From an uncultured Lentisphaeria bacterium (lineage in GTDB: Bacteria > Verrucomicrobiota > Lentisphaeria > Oligosphaerales > Oligosphaeraceae), in the NCBI GenBank assembly GCA_934661755.1, contig CAKUJM010000012.1, positions 1 through 60,143 of the forward strand: 60,143 bases of DNA, written 5' to 3'. The notes under the pieces are model-generated. The model was not told the DNA's origin. It worked only from the letters and a program-made list of their open reading frames with translations, and ran no database searches. Positions 50,915 to 59,683 of this stretch are shown piece after piece (within the stretch, counting starts at the first letter, position 1; the number at the start of each line of letters is the position of its first letter). The position numbers were made by a program, and so were the translations under genes.

Positions 50915-52885
50915 ATGTTTGCAGCCTTATCCATTATCCTGAAGATCATCTTCATCGTCTTCTTCTTCGGCTTCTGCGTATTCATCCACGAGTTCGGCCA
51001 TCTTCTGGTGGCGGCCTGGCGTGGATTGCACATCGAGAAATTCTCGGTCGGCATGGGCCCGAGGCTATGGGGATTCAAATACAAGGGCATCGACTTCATC
51101 ATCAGCGCCTTGCCATTTGGCGGATACGTATCCCTGCCGCAACTGGACCCGACTGACGCCCCCAAAAGCTCCGCCGGGCAGCCGCTGCCGCACGCCTCGC
51201 CTTCGGCACGGGCGCTGACCGCCCTGGCCGGGCCGCTCTTCAATGTCCTGTTCGGATTCCTGCTGGCGACGATCATGTGGGCGGCGGGGCTGTGGCGCAA
51301 CGCGCCATCCACTTCGATGGTGATCTCCCGCGTCCCGCCGTTTCTGGCGCAGCTGCCGGCGGAGTCGCCAATCAAGGGCGACACCGTAATCACCGCCGTA
51401 GACGGCGTGCCCATGGATTCCCAGCCGGCGGCGACCTGGGGCGAACTCGGATACCTGCTGCCGCAGGCCGTCGGCGATGGCCAGGCCACGGCGCCAGAGA
51501 CGCTGAAACTGCGTTACCTCGCCGCCAATGGCGAAGAAAAGGAAGCCGTCATCACCCCGACGCCCAATCCGGAGTGGCAGGCGGGGCTGCGGCACGGCGA
51601 CCGCATTGTCGCCATCAACGGCCGGGGATTCAGCCGGGGCGTCGACGAGTTCCGCCAGGAGTACCTCCTCAACGACCAGGCCAGAATCACCCTGACGGTG
51701 ATTCGCGACGGCGTCAGGCGCGAGGTGTCATTCGAGCCGGCATCCAACCCCATGACGGAGGGGCTGGGCTATCCATTCTTCCTTTTCGCCCCGCCGATGA
51801 CCATCGGAATGGTCATCGAAGGCACGGCGGCCGCCCAAGCCGGGCTCAAGGCCAACGACCAGCTGCTCTCGATCAACGGACGCAATCTGCCGGGAGCCTC
51901 GGAGCTGCCGCTTTTGCTGCGGGACCACGCCGGCCAGACCGTCACGGTGGAGGTCTGCCGCGGCGGCCGGCAAATCACCCTGCCCGGCCTGGCAATCCCC
52001 GCGGCGGCGGCCGACGCTGATGCCTGGCCCGGGGAGCTTGTCGGCATATGCGGCAGCATCAACGCCGAACGGGTGGTCGCCGGGTCGCCGGCATGGAAGG
52101 CCGGAATGCGCGACGGCGACCGGATCCTGACCATCGCATACGATGGCGAACCCCGGCGCAACATCGGCGACACCAGGGATTTCATCGAGGCGATCTCAGG
52201 CGGCAACGGCCGGCCGGTGACCATCACCGGCTTGCGGGGAAAGACGCCCTTCAGCGTGACTGTCCAGCCCGAGCGCAGCCGCGAACTTGATCCGCCGCGA
52301 TATGCCATCGGGGTGATCCTGGGCAGCGGGCCGGGGCGGATTCTGATGCATGTCGACCCATGGACCCAGTTCACCGAGGTCGTCGGCCAGACCACCCGGA
52401 CCCTCGGGCTGCTCTTCAAGCCCATCACCGCGCGGGTGCATGGCGCAGTCACCGGCAAACAGGTGGAAGCGCCGCGAAACCAGGTGGGGCTCAAGCACAT
52501 GAGCGGCCCCGGCGGCATCCTGATGATGCTGTGGTTCCGGCTGCAAAGCGAGGGATACCGCGGCGGCTTCGCCTTCATCATCCTGATCACCTTCTCGCTG
52601 GCGTTCATGAACCTGCTGCCACTGCCGGTGCTTGACGGCGGGCATATCGTCTTCGCCGGCATCGAGGCGCTGATCCATCGACGGCTGCCGGCAAGGGCCT
52701 TCACCTGGCTGTACAACACCTTCGCCATCCTGCTCATCGCCCTGATGGTGTACATCACCTTCTATGACGGCAAGCGGTTCATAAAATACAACTCCCGCCA
52801 TGACACGCCGGTGAAGCCGGCGGCCCCGGCAAGTACGCAGCCAGATTCCCCGCAGCCGGCCGGGGAGGGGGCGGCGTCAAAATGA
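50915..52885 (+). CDS. rseP: RIP metalloprotease RseP (site-2 protease)
   Basis: 656 residues from the ATG at MFAALSIILK. The zinc motif HEFGH (25-29) lies in the first span and LPLPVLDGGHIVF near the C-terminus supplies the third ligand. At least two PDZ-like domains lie between (WQAGLRHGDRIVAINGRGF; AAAQAGLKANDQLLSINGR; a third at SPAWKAGMRDGDRILTI), more than the two of E. coli RseP and longer overall. It cleaves anti-sigma factors or signal peptides within the membrane. The stop overlaps cmk by ATGA. A soluble Pro/Ala tail closes the protein. Confidence 0.93.
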   Translation: MFAALSIILKIIFIVFFFGFCVFIHEFGHLLVAAWRGLHIEKFSVGMGPRLWGFKYKGIDFIISALPFGGYVSLPQLDPTDAPKSSAGQPLPHASPSARALTALAGPLFNVLFGFLLATIMWAAGLWRNAPSTSMVISRVPPFLAQLPAESPIKGDTVITAVDGVPMDSQPAATWGELGYLLPQAVGDGQATAPETLKLRYLAANGEEKEAVITPTPNPEWQAGLRHGDRIVAINGRGFSRGVDEFRQEYLLNDQARITLTVIRDGVRREVSFEPASNPMTEGLGYPFFLFAPPMTIGMVIEGTAAAQAGLKANDQLLSINGRNLPGASELPLLLRDHAGQTVTVEVCRGGRQITLPGLAIPAAAADADAWPGELVGICGSINAERVVAGSPAWKAGMRDGDRILTIAYDGEPRRNIGDTRDFIEAISGGNGRPVTITGLRGKTPFSVTVQPERSRELDPPRYAIGVILGSGPGRILMHVDPWTQFTEVVGQTTRTLGLLFKPITARVHGAVTGKQVEAPRNQVGLKHMSGPGGILMMLWFRLQSEGYRGGFAFIILITFSLAFMNLLPLPVLDGGHIVFAGIEALIHRRLPARAFTWLYNTFAILLIALMVYITFYDGKRFIKYNSRHDTPVKPAAPASTQPDSPQPAGEGAASK

Positions 52886-53568
52886 CCACGCCCTTCCAAG
52901 TCGCAATCGACGGGCCGGCGGCGGCCGGCAAAAGCACGGTGGCCCGGATGCTGGCCGGCCGGATCGGCGGGTATTACATCAACACCGGCGACATGTACCG
53001 CGCCGTTGCATGGCATTGCCTGGAACACGGCGCAACTCCCGGCCGCGATGACGACAAGGTGGTGGCGCTGCTGCCGCAATGCGATGTCCAGTACCGCATC
53101 ATCGGACACAAGCCGGTGCTCTTCCTCAATGGCGCCCCCGTCCCGCAGTCGCAGCTGCGCAAGCCGGAAGTGGCGGCGGTGGTCAGCCAGACCGCGCGAA
53201 TCCCGCAGGTGCGCAGCTGGATGCTGGAACGGCAGCGGTCCTGCCGGTCGCTGGGGATCGTGGTCATGGAGGGTCGGGACATCGGGACCGTCATCTTCCC
53301 GGATGCAAAATTCAAGTTCTTCGTCACCGCCAGCCCGATGGAACGCGCCCGGCGGCGGCTGGCCCAGCCCGGCGAAGTGCCGCCCGGCGCCACCCTGGAG
53401 AGCATCGCCGCCGCCATTGCCGAGCGCGACCGCATCGACTCCACCCGCAAAGTGGCGCCATTGCGGCCGGCCGATGACGCCGTCACGGTGGTCACCGACC
53501 ATCTGAATGCCGAGGAGGTCACCGCCAGACTCGCCGCGGTTATCGCAGGAGGCGCCGCGCTGCCATGA
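52882..53568 (+). CDS. cmk: cytidylate kinase
   Basis: 228 residues. It phosphorylates CMP and dCMP. P-loop DGPAAAGKSTVARML at the start, GYYINTGDMYRAVAWH for the NMP site, and VMEGRDIGTVIFPDA as the characteristic CMP-kinase motif. The gene is linked by ATGA overlaps to rseP upstream and the glycosyl-phosphate transferase downstream. Confidence 0.95.
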   Translation: MTTPFQVAIDGPAAAGKSTVARMLAGRIGGYYINTGDMYRAVAWHCLEHGATPGRDDDKVVALLPQCDVQYRIIGHKPVLFLNGAPVPQSQLRKPEVAAVVSQTARIPQVRSWMLERQRSCRSLGIVVMEGRDIGTVIFPDAKFKFFVTASPMERARRRLAQPGEVPPGATLESIAAAIAERDRIDSTRKVAPLRPADDAVTVVTDHLNAEEVTARLAAVIAGGAALP

Positions 53569-54644
53569 GCTGGAACTGGCTGATGCTTTTTTCGATGTGC
53601 GCGGCAACCGCCTGGCTGCTGGGAATGGGATTCACCGCCGTGGCCTGCATGGCCGCGCCGCGCCTGGGGCTGGTGGACCGGCCGAAATCCGAGGGACACA
53701 AGAACCACCGCAATGCCACCGCGGTGGCCGGGGGCATGGCGATGTGGGCCGCCTTCACTCTCACCGTCGCCATCGGGCTGGTTGCGGCCGTCTGCATCCC
53801 CAGCGCCGGATTGCGCGAGGCGATCAAGGGGCTCTCCGCCGTGCGGCTGCAGCTGTGCGCGCTTGGCGTCAGCGCCACCGCGCTGATGCTCATGGGAATG
53901 CGCGACGACCACCATGCCATGAAGGCGGGGGCGAAATTCGCCTGGCAATTCGCCGCCGCCGCCGCCACCGCCGCGGCCGGAGTGCGGCTGATGCCGGGGA
54001 CCCTGCCGACCTCGCTGTCAATGGCGGTCACCGTCCTGTGGATCGCCACGGTCATCAACGCCATCAACTTCTTCGACAACATGGACGGCCTGGCCGGCGG
54101 CACCGGCGCCATCGCCTTCTTCTTCCTGGCGCTGGTGGCGGGACTGCACGGACAGTATTTCGTCGGGATGTTCAATTGCGCGGCGCTGGGCGCCACGCTG
54201 GGGTTCCTGCATTTCAACCGCGCGCCTGCACGCATCTTCATGGGCGACAGCGGCAGCCACTTCCTGGGGTACCTGCTGGCGGTCAGCTCAATCCTCACCA
54301 GCTACTACCGCCCCGCGGAGGCGCCGACCTTCCTGCCGGTGCTCATCCCGGTCTTCATCCTCGCCATCCCCCTGATCGACGCGCTGACCGTGGTGATCAT
54401 CCGGCTGCGGCTGCATCAGCCGATCCATGTCGGCGACAACCGGCATATCTCCCACCGCTTCACCAACATCGGCCTCACCCGTCCGCAGGCGGTACTGGTG
54501 GTGTGGCTGCTTTCCTTCATTGCCGGCGCTGGTGCGCTGGCGCTGCTGTGGCTGCCGCCTTTCGGCGCCACGCTGATTCTTGCGCAGATTCTGGCGATGA
54601 CCGCGATTGTACTGATAGTGCAATTCTGCGCAAGGCATTCGTAA
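53565..54644 (+). CDS. MraY/WecA-family glycosyl-1-phosphate transferase
   Basis: 359 residues, about ten to eleven membrane spans. The family transfers a sugar-1-phosphate from a UDP-sugar to undecaprenyl phosphate at the inner membrane. The motifs DRPKSEGHKNHRN (early), INFFDNMDGLAGG (catalytic Asp) and RAPARIFMGDSGS are present, followed by DNRHISHRFTNIGLT with the HIHH-like cytoplasmic loop typical of WecA/TagO. WecA/TagO-type fits better than MraY because the locus is not murein-related. Coupled to cmk by ATGA. Confidence 0.9.
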   Translation: MSWNWLMLFSMCAATAWLLGMGFTAVACMAAPRLGLVDRPKSEGHKNHRNATAVAGGMAMWAAFTLTVAIGLVAAVCIPSAGLREAIKGLSAVRLQLCALGVSATALMLMGMRDDHHAMKAGAKFAWQFAAAAATAAAGVRLMPGTLPTSLSMAVTVLWIATVINAINFFDNMDGLAGGTGAIAFFFLALVAGLHGQYFVGMFNCAALGATLGFLHFNRAPARIFMGDSGSHFLGYLLAVSSILTSYYRPAEAPTFLPVLIPVFILAIPLIDALTVVIIRLRLHQPIHVGDNRHISHRFTNIGLTRPQAVLVVWLLSFIAGAGALALLWLPPFGATLILAQILAMTAIVLIVQFCARHS

Positions 54645-54662
54645 ACCCACGACATCTCCATT

Positions 54663-55550
54663 ATGAGTTCAAAAGCCATCACTCCACCTCTGCCATACTA
54701 TCTGAACGAGTCGATCATCCGCGACCTCTGCCAGCGCGCCATCACCGAGGATGTCGGCAGCGGCGACGCCACCACCCTGGCGATCGTTCCGCCGGACCAG
54801 ACCACCACCGCATTCTTCATCCCCCGGCAGGAATGCGTGGTCTGCGGCCTTCCCATCCTCCAGGCGCTGTTCGCCGAACTCTCCGCGGATGTGGATTTTG
54901 AACCATACGTCCACGACGGCGAAAAATGCGGCGCGGGTGAACGGCTGGCGATGGTCACCGGCAATGCCCGGGCGATCCTCACCGGCGAGCGCACCGCGCT
55001 CAACATCCTCCAGCAACTCTCCGGCATTTCCACCATGACCCGCAAGTACGTGGAGGCGCTGGGGAACGACACCAACACCAAATTGCTGGACACCCGCAAA
55101 ACCACCCCCGGACTGCGGCTGGTGGAGAAGTACGCAGTGCTCATGGGCGGCGCCCAGAACCACCGCATCGGGCTGTACGACCGGGTGATGATCAAGGACA
55201 ACCACCGGGCCCTGGCACGGCTCTGCGGTCCGAACTCGATCGCCCGCGCAGTGCAGGCATGCCGCGAAAAATACCCGGAGCTGGAAATTGAAGTCGAGGC
55301 GGACTCCCTGGCGGATGTGCGCGCGGCGGCGGAGGCCGGAGTCGAGTATATCCTGCTGGACAATATGCCGAACCAGACCATGCGCGAGGCCATCACCATC
55401 ATCGCCGGCCGGGCCAAGACCGAGGCCTCCGGCAACATCACCCTGGAACGGCTCCCATCCCTGCGCGACCTGGGGCTCGACTACGTCTCCTCAGGCGCCC
55501 TCACCCACTCCGCGCCGGCAGTGGACATCGGCCTGGACATCCTGAACTAG
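54663..55550 (+). CDS. nadC: nicotinate-nucleotide pyrophosphorylase (quinolinate phosphoribosyltransferase)
   Basis: 295 residues. It makes nicotinate mononucleotide from quinolinate and PRPP in NAD synthesis. Conserved segments: ITEDVGSGDATT, GERTALNILQQLSGISTMT, LLDTRKTTPGLR, KYAVLMGGAQNHRIGLYDRVMIKDNH, and IEVEADSLADVRAA with ILLDNM. Normal length. It starts 18 bp after the transferase gene on the same strand. Confidence 0.96.
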   Translation: MSSKAITPPLPYYLNESIIRDLCQRAITEDVGSGDATTLAIVPPDQTTTAFFIPRQECVVCGLPILQALFAELSADVDFEPYVHDGEKCGAGERLAMVTGNARAILTGERTALNILQQLSGISTMTRKYVEALGNDTNTKLLDTRKTTPGLRLVEKYAVLMGGAQNHRIGLYDRVMIKDNHRALARLCGPNSIARAVQACREKYPELEIEVEADSLADVRAAAEAGVEYILLDNMPNQTMREAITIIAGRAKTEASGNITLERLPSLRDLGLDYVSSGALTHSAPAVDIGLDILN

Positions 55551-55596
55551 AGGGGGCGGCCCCGCCCCTGCCCCGCCCGGCCAAGAGAATCGAAAA

Positions 55597-56013
55597 ATGC
55601 GATTTTACCTGATTGCAATCCTGCCATTGATGCTGTTTTGCCTCCCCGGCTGCGGCAAGCCGGATGCGCAGGCCCATTTTCGCGAAGCCCAGGAGGCATT
55701 GGGCAGCGAGGACGACCTGCCTTTGGCGCTCTGGCACTTGCAGGAGTACCTCGCCATGGCGGATCCGGATGCGCCGGATCTGACGCTGGCGCGCCTTCAA
55801 TTGGAAAGCTGCCGATCGCAGCTGCTCTCGCAGCTGGGGAGCGGCTCGCTGGCCGGTACGCGCATCCAGGACCTGGAGCTCAAGATCCGGCTGCTTGAAC
55901 AGCAGAACCGCGAGCTTGCAAATTGGAAGGAGCGGCTGATTGCGGAAAACCACGCGCTGCGCAACGCGCTTGCCCAATCCCAGCAGCAGCCGTCCGTGCC
56001 GTCACGGAAATGA
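55597..56013 (+). CDS. small lipoprotein with C-terminal coiled coil
   Basis: 138 residues. A lipoprotein signal is clear: IAILPLMLFCLPGCGK with lipobox LPGC. A TPR-like helical part follows (HFREAQEALG, LALWHLQEYLAMAD), then a heptad-like coiled coil (IQDLELKIRLLEQQNRELANWKERL). Probably anchored in the envelope as a structural or adapter protein. The stop overlaps the next start by ATGA. No family recognised. Confidence 0.8.
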   Translation: MRFYLIAILPLMLFCLPGCGKPDAQAHFREAQEALGSEDDLPLALWHLQEYLAMADPDAPDLTLARLQLESCRSQLLSQLGSGSLAGTRIQDLELKIRLLEQQNRELANWKERLIAENHALRNALAQSQQQPSVPSRK

Positions 56014-56804
56014 AAGCCAGATTCACCTTCATGGGCAGCGGCACTTCGCGCGGCGTGCCGATGATTGGCTGCCACTGCGAGACCTGCGCCTCCGCAGACC
56101 CGCGCGATCGCCATCTGCGCTCCAGCGGATACATCGAGGCTGAAGACGGCACCGCGATCCTGATCGACTGCGGGCCGGACCTGCGGGAAGAGTCGTTGCG
56201 CGAAGGCATTTCCCGGCTGGATGCCGTGCTGCTCACCCATACCCATGCCGACCACCTCGACGGCCTGGACGACCTGCAGGGCTTCACCCAGTGCATGCGA
56301 TGCAGCCTGCCCTTCTACGCCTCGCCGGAGATGCTCCGGGTCGTCCACCAGCGCTTCGGCTATGTCGACAAGTTGCGGCGTCGTCCGGACGGGAGCATCC
56401 GCTGGACCGTCCCGCAACTGGATTTCCGCGAGGTGACGGCGCCATTTGCAATTGGCGGCCATGCCGTCACGCCATTGCCGATATGGCACGGCGGCCAACT
56501 GATCACCGGCTACCGCATCGGCTCGATGGCGTATGTGTGCGACTGCAGCGGAATTCCCGAAGGCACCTACCCGCTGCTGGAAGGGCTCAGCGACCTGGTC
56601 ATCGACGCCCTGCGGTGGCGTCCGCACGACACCCATTTCTGCATTTCGCAGGCCGAGGAGCAAATTGCGCGGATCCGCCCCGCCCGGGCGTGGCTGACCC
56701 ACCTCACCCATGATGTCCTCTATGCCCGCGACCAGCCGAAGATGAAACCAGGGAACACCCTGGCGTACGACGGCCTTTCCTTTGACTTCACCCTGGACTC
56801 GTGA
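56010..56804 (+). CDS. PhnP-like metallo-beta-lactamase-fold hydrolase
   Basis: 264 residues from the ATGA overlap with the lipoprotein gene. FMGSGTSRGVPMIGCHCETC carries the PhnP-type zinc cysteines (C21, C23, C26), and THTHADH (H77, H79, D81, H82) the dinuclear metal site; WLTHLTHDV near the end supplies the last histidine. PhnP-type enzymes hydrolyse cyclic phosphodiesters; no phn genes are near, so another cyclic nucleotide or sugar phosphate is likely. Confidence 0.88.
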   Translation: MKARFTFMGSGTSRGVPMIGCHCETCASADPRDRHLRSSGYIEAEDGTAILIDCGPDLREESLREGISRLDAVLLTHTHADHLDGLDDLQGFTQCMRCSLPFYASPEMLRVVHQRFGYVDKLRRRPDGSIRWTVPQLDFREVTAPFAIGGHAVTPLPIWHGGQLITGYRIGSMAYVCDCSGIPEGTYPLLEGLSDLVIDALRWRPHDTHFCISQAEEQIARIRPARAWLTHLTHDVLYARDQPKMKPGNTLAYDGLSFDFTLDS

Positions 56805-56834
56805 AGCCGGATCATTCATGACATTCCACTGCAA

Positions 56835-57716
56835 ATGATTACCACTAAAAAACTCCCCGAGTTCGGCAATTTGCCGGTGATCACCATCGGCAACCATTGC
56901 GCAACCGCCCGCATATCCCTCATGGGGGGGCATCTGCTCTCATACGTCCCCGCCGACGGCGAGGAGCTGTTCTTCCTCTCGGCAAAATCCTGGCTGGAGC
57001 CGGGCAAGCCGATCCGCGGCGGCATTCCGGTCTGCTGGCCGTGGTTCAGCGGCACTGCGGCATACGGGTGCGACCACCGCCCGCCCGCCCATGGCCTGGC
57101 CCGCCTGGAGATGTGGGAGATGCTCGCGCAATACGAATCGCCCAATGGCGAATACAGCGAGGTGACTTTGGGATATGCCCCCGCCCCCGGCGTGTTCTGG
57201 CCGTTCCCCAGCCAGCTGACGGTCCGCTTCGGCATCGGCCGGCGGCTGTCGATCGACGCCCGCACCGTGAACTGCGGCGACCAGCCGATGATCCTGAGCC
57301 AGGCGCTGCACTCATACTTCAGGGTCGGCGCAATCAACAAGATCTCCATCACCGGCCTGGAGGGGCGCGAATACCTGGAAAAGGCCACATCCTTCGAACA
57401 TCCGGAGACGGAACAGCAGATCGGCGCAATCACCTTCGAACGCGAAGTGGACCGCATCTTCGACAACTGCAGCGGCGATGTCGCCATCATCGACCCCGTC
57501 CTCAAGCGGCGGATCGGCATTGCCAAGGGCGGCAGCCGGACTTACGTGGTCTGGAATCCGTGGATCGCCAAATCCGCCGGCATGCCCGATTTCGGCGAAG
57601 ACGAATTCCGCCGGATGGTCTGCGTGGAGACCGCCAATACCAGCGGCGACCGGCTGACGCTGGAGCCGGGGCAGTCGCACTGGCTCTCCACCAGCTATTC
57701 CGTCACCCCGCTATAG
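56835..57716 (+). CDS. D-hexose-6-phosphate mutarotase (aldose 1-epimerase-like)
   Basis: 293 residues. Galactose-mutarotase fold of the YeaD type: GGHLLSYVPADGEELFFLS, IRGGIPVCWPWF, PPAHGLARLEMW, LSQALHSYFRVGAI and VVWNPW near the end; His and Glu in these segments form the active site (VCVETAN). It interconverts the anomers of hexose 6-phosphates. The start has no strong ribosome site. Same strand as its neighbours, 30 bp after the metallo-hydrolase. Confidence 0.92.
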   Translation: MITTKKLPEFGNLPVITIGNHCATARISLMGGHLLSYVPADGEELFFLSAKSWLEPGKPIRGGIPVCWPWFSGTAAYGCDHRPPAHGLARLEMWEMLAQYESPNGEYSEVTLGYAPAPGVFWPFPSQLTVRFGIGRRLSIDARTVNCGDQPMILSQALHSYFRVGAINKISITGLEGREYLEKATSFEHPETEQQIGAITFEREVDRIFDNCSGDVAIIDPVLKRRIGIAKGGSRTYVVWNPWIAKSAGMPDFGEDEFRRMVCVETANTSGDRLTLEPGQSHWLSTSYSVTPL

Positions 57717-57734
57717 CATCGCTGAAGGCCGTTT

Positions 57735-58436
57735 ATGGAAGCATATGTCGCCGCGCATCTGGGCGAGTGGGTGCAGTACGCCGCCGTCTGGGGATACATC
57801 GCCATTTTCATCCTGATGGCAATCGAGAGTTCCTTCATCCCCTTCCCCAGCGAGGTGGTGATGATCCCGGCGGGGTTCCTGGCGGCCCGCGGCGAGCTGT
57901 CCCTGGGCATCCCCGTCCTGGACTGTGCCCTGGCGATCGCGCTGGGGCTGGCGGGATCCATGCTGGGCGCGTACTTCAACTACTTCCTGGCCCAATGGCT
58001 GGGCGAGCCATTTTTACGCAAATACGGCAAGTACATGCTGATCTCGCCCGCCACCCTCGACCGTGCCGCCCAGATCTTCCGCAAATATGGCGATGTGGCG
58101 ACCTTCGTCTGCCGGCTGCTACCGGGAATCCGGCAGCTCATTTCCCTGCCGGCGGGGCTGGCCAGGATGGATCTGCGACGCTTCAGCGCCTTCACCGCGC
58201 TGGGCGCCGGCATCTGGAGCGCGATCCTGACGGCCATCGGATACTGTCTGGGAATGCGCACCCGCCAGGACGACTACCCCGCGCTGATCTCACAGGGAAA
58301 GGAGCTGCTGCACCGCAATTTCGGCTGGGTCGCCGCCGGGCTGGCGCTCTTCTGCATTGCCTATTTTGCCATCCAGCATGCCGTCATGAAAGGCGGGAAA
58401 GCCAATCCGGAACCGGGGAGGGAATGCCCCAAATGA
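57735..58436 (+). CDS. DedA-family membrane protein
   Basis: 233 residues with about five membrane spans. DedA signatures: AIESSFIPFPSEVVMIPAGF, NYFLAQWLGEPFLRKYGKY and FVCRLLPGIRQLISLPAGLARM. Some DedA proteins flip undecaprenyl phosphate or phosphatidylethanolamine. Starts 18 bp after the mutarotase and overlaps rmuC by ATGA. Confidence 0.92.
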   Translation: MEAYVAAHLGEWVQYAAVWGYIAIFILMAIESSFIPFPSEVVMIPAGFLAARGELSLGIPVLDCALAIALGLAGSMLGAYFNYFLAQWLGEPFLRKYGKYMLISPATLDRAAQIFRKYGDVATFVCRLLPGIRQLISLPAGLARMDLRRFSAFTALGAGIWSAILTAIGYCLGMRTRQDDYPALISQGKELLHRNFGWVAAGLALFCIAYFAIQHAVMKGGKANPEPGRECPK

Positions 58437-59683
58437 CCCCGTTGATGATCATCGCGGCAATTGCCGGCGCCATCATGCTGTTTGCGCTGGGATTGCTGGC
58501 CGGATGCCACCTGGGCGCCCGCGGCAAAATCGACCGCCAGGATCACGAGCGGCAGCTGGCCGCGCAGGAATGCCAGGCGCAGCGGATGCTCGAGCTGTCG
58601 CGCAATGACGCCGAGTCGAAATTGCGGATGTTTCAGGAGACCATCAGCGAACGCTTCCAGAATGTCGAGGGGCACTTCCGGGAAATCGCCGCGGCGGTGC
58701 TCGAGCAGCGACGACAGGAGCTCTCCAGCGCCAACGGCGAACAGCTCTCATCGCTGCTTCAGCCATTCCGCGAACGGCTGGAGATCTTCTCGCGGCAAGT
58801 CGGACAGCTCCGCGAGGCCAGCATCGAGTCCGGGCGGCAGCTCCGCGGCGAAATCACCGCGCTCAATGACAGCAGCCGGCGGATTGGAAATGAGACCGGC
58901 AGGCTGGCCTCCGCACTCTCGGTGGGCGGAAAATTCCAGGGGCTCTTCGGCGAAAAGACGCTGGCGCGGCTGCTGGACAAATCCGGACTCAAGGAGAACG
59001 AGGACTTCTTCCTCCAGCAGACGATCCGCGACGACCAGGGACGCAGCCCGTCGTCATCGACGCTGATCCCGGACGCGGTGGTGCGGCTGCCGGAACGCAA
59101 TGTGATGCTGATCATCGACAGCAAGGCCAGCTTCCCCGAATACCTGGAGTCGTGCCGCCAGGAACTGGACGACGCCGCCCGGAAAAAGGCGCTAAAGGCG
59201 CATGTCAGCAATATCCGGCGCCATATCCATGAGCTGGCCGACAAGGATTATGCCAGCAATTGGCGCCGTGCCAATTCCAATGACGCCGTGGAATGCGTGA
59301 TGATGTTCGTGCCCAACGAGGCGGCACTGCAGGCGGCATTGGAGGCCGCGCCGGAATTGTGGAGCGAGGCCTACCACCTCGGAGTGGTGATCGCCGGACC
59401 CGCGAATTTCATCGTCGCCATGAAAATGGTCGAAATCGTCTGGCAGCGGGTGACGCTCAACGAACAGGCCGGCGAAATCCTCGAAGACGCCCAGAAGCTG
59501 CTCAACGCAGTGGGGAAATTCCGTGAGGAGCTGGGGGCTGTCGGACAACGGCTGCAGCAGTGCCGAGACGCCTATGACAAGGCCACCCGTGCCCTTGGCG
59601 GCGAAGAGGGGAAAACTGGCATCGCCGGCATCGCCCGGCACATGATCGAACTGCGGGCCGGCCTCAATGGCAAGAAGGTCTAG
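58433..59683 (+). CDS. rmuC: DNA recombination protein RmuC
   Basis: 416 residues from the ATG at MTPLMIIAAI, which overlaps the DedA stop by ATGA and has GGGGAGGG upstream; an ATG three codons earlier is too close to that site. One N-terminal membrane span, a long coiled coil (~40-150), then the nuclease-like RmuC core: GLFGEKTLARLLDKSG, NVMLIIDSKASFPEYL (D-xSK with restriction-endonuclease flavour), VECVMMFVPNEAAL and ITL-type GVVIAGPANFIVAMKMV. Thought to limit inversions during recombination. Normal length. Confidence 0.95.
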   Translation: MTPLMIIAAIAGAIMLFALGLLAGCHLGARGKIDRQDHERQLAAQECQAQRMLELSRNDAESKLRMFQETISERFQNVEGHFREIAAAVLEQRRQELSSANGEQLSSLLQPFRERLEIFSRQVGQLREASIESGRQLRGEITALNDSSRRIGNETGRLASALSVGGKFQGLFGEKTLARLLDKSGLKENEDFFLQQTIRDDQGRSPSSSTLIPDAVVRLPERNVMLIIDSKASFPEYLESCRQELDDAARKKALKAHVSNIRRHIHELADKDYASNWRRANSNDAVECVMMFVPNEAALQAALEAAPELWSEAYHLGVVIAGPANFIVAMKMVEIVWQRVTLNEQAGEILEDAQKLLNAVGKFREELGAVGQRLQQCRDAYDKATRALGGEEGKTGIAGIARHMIELRAGLNGKKV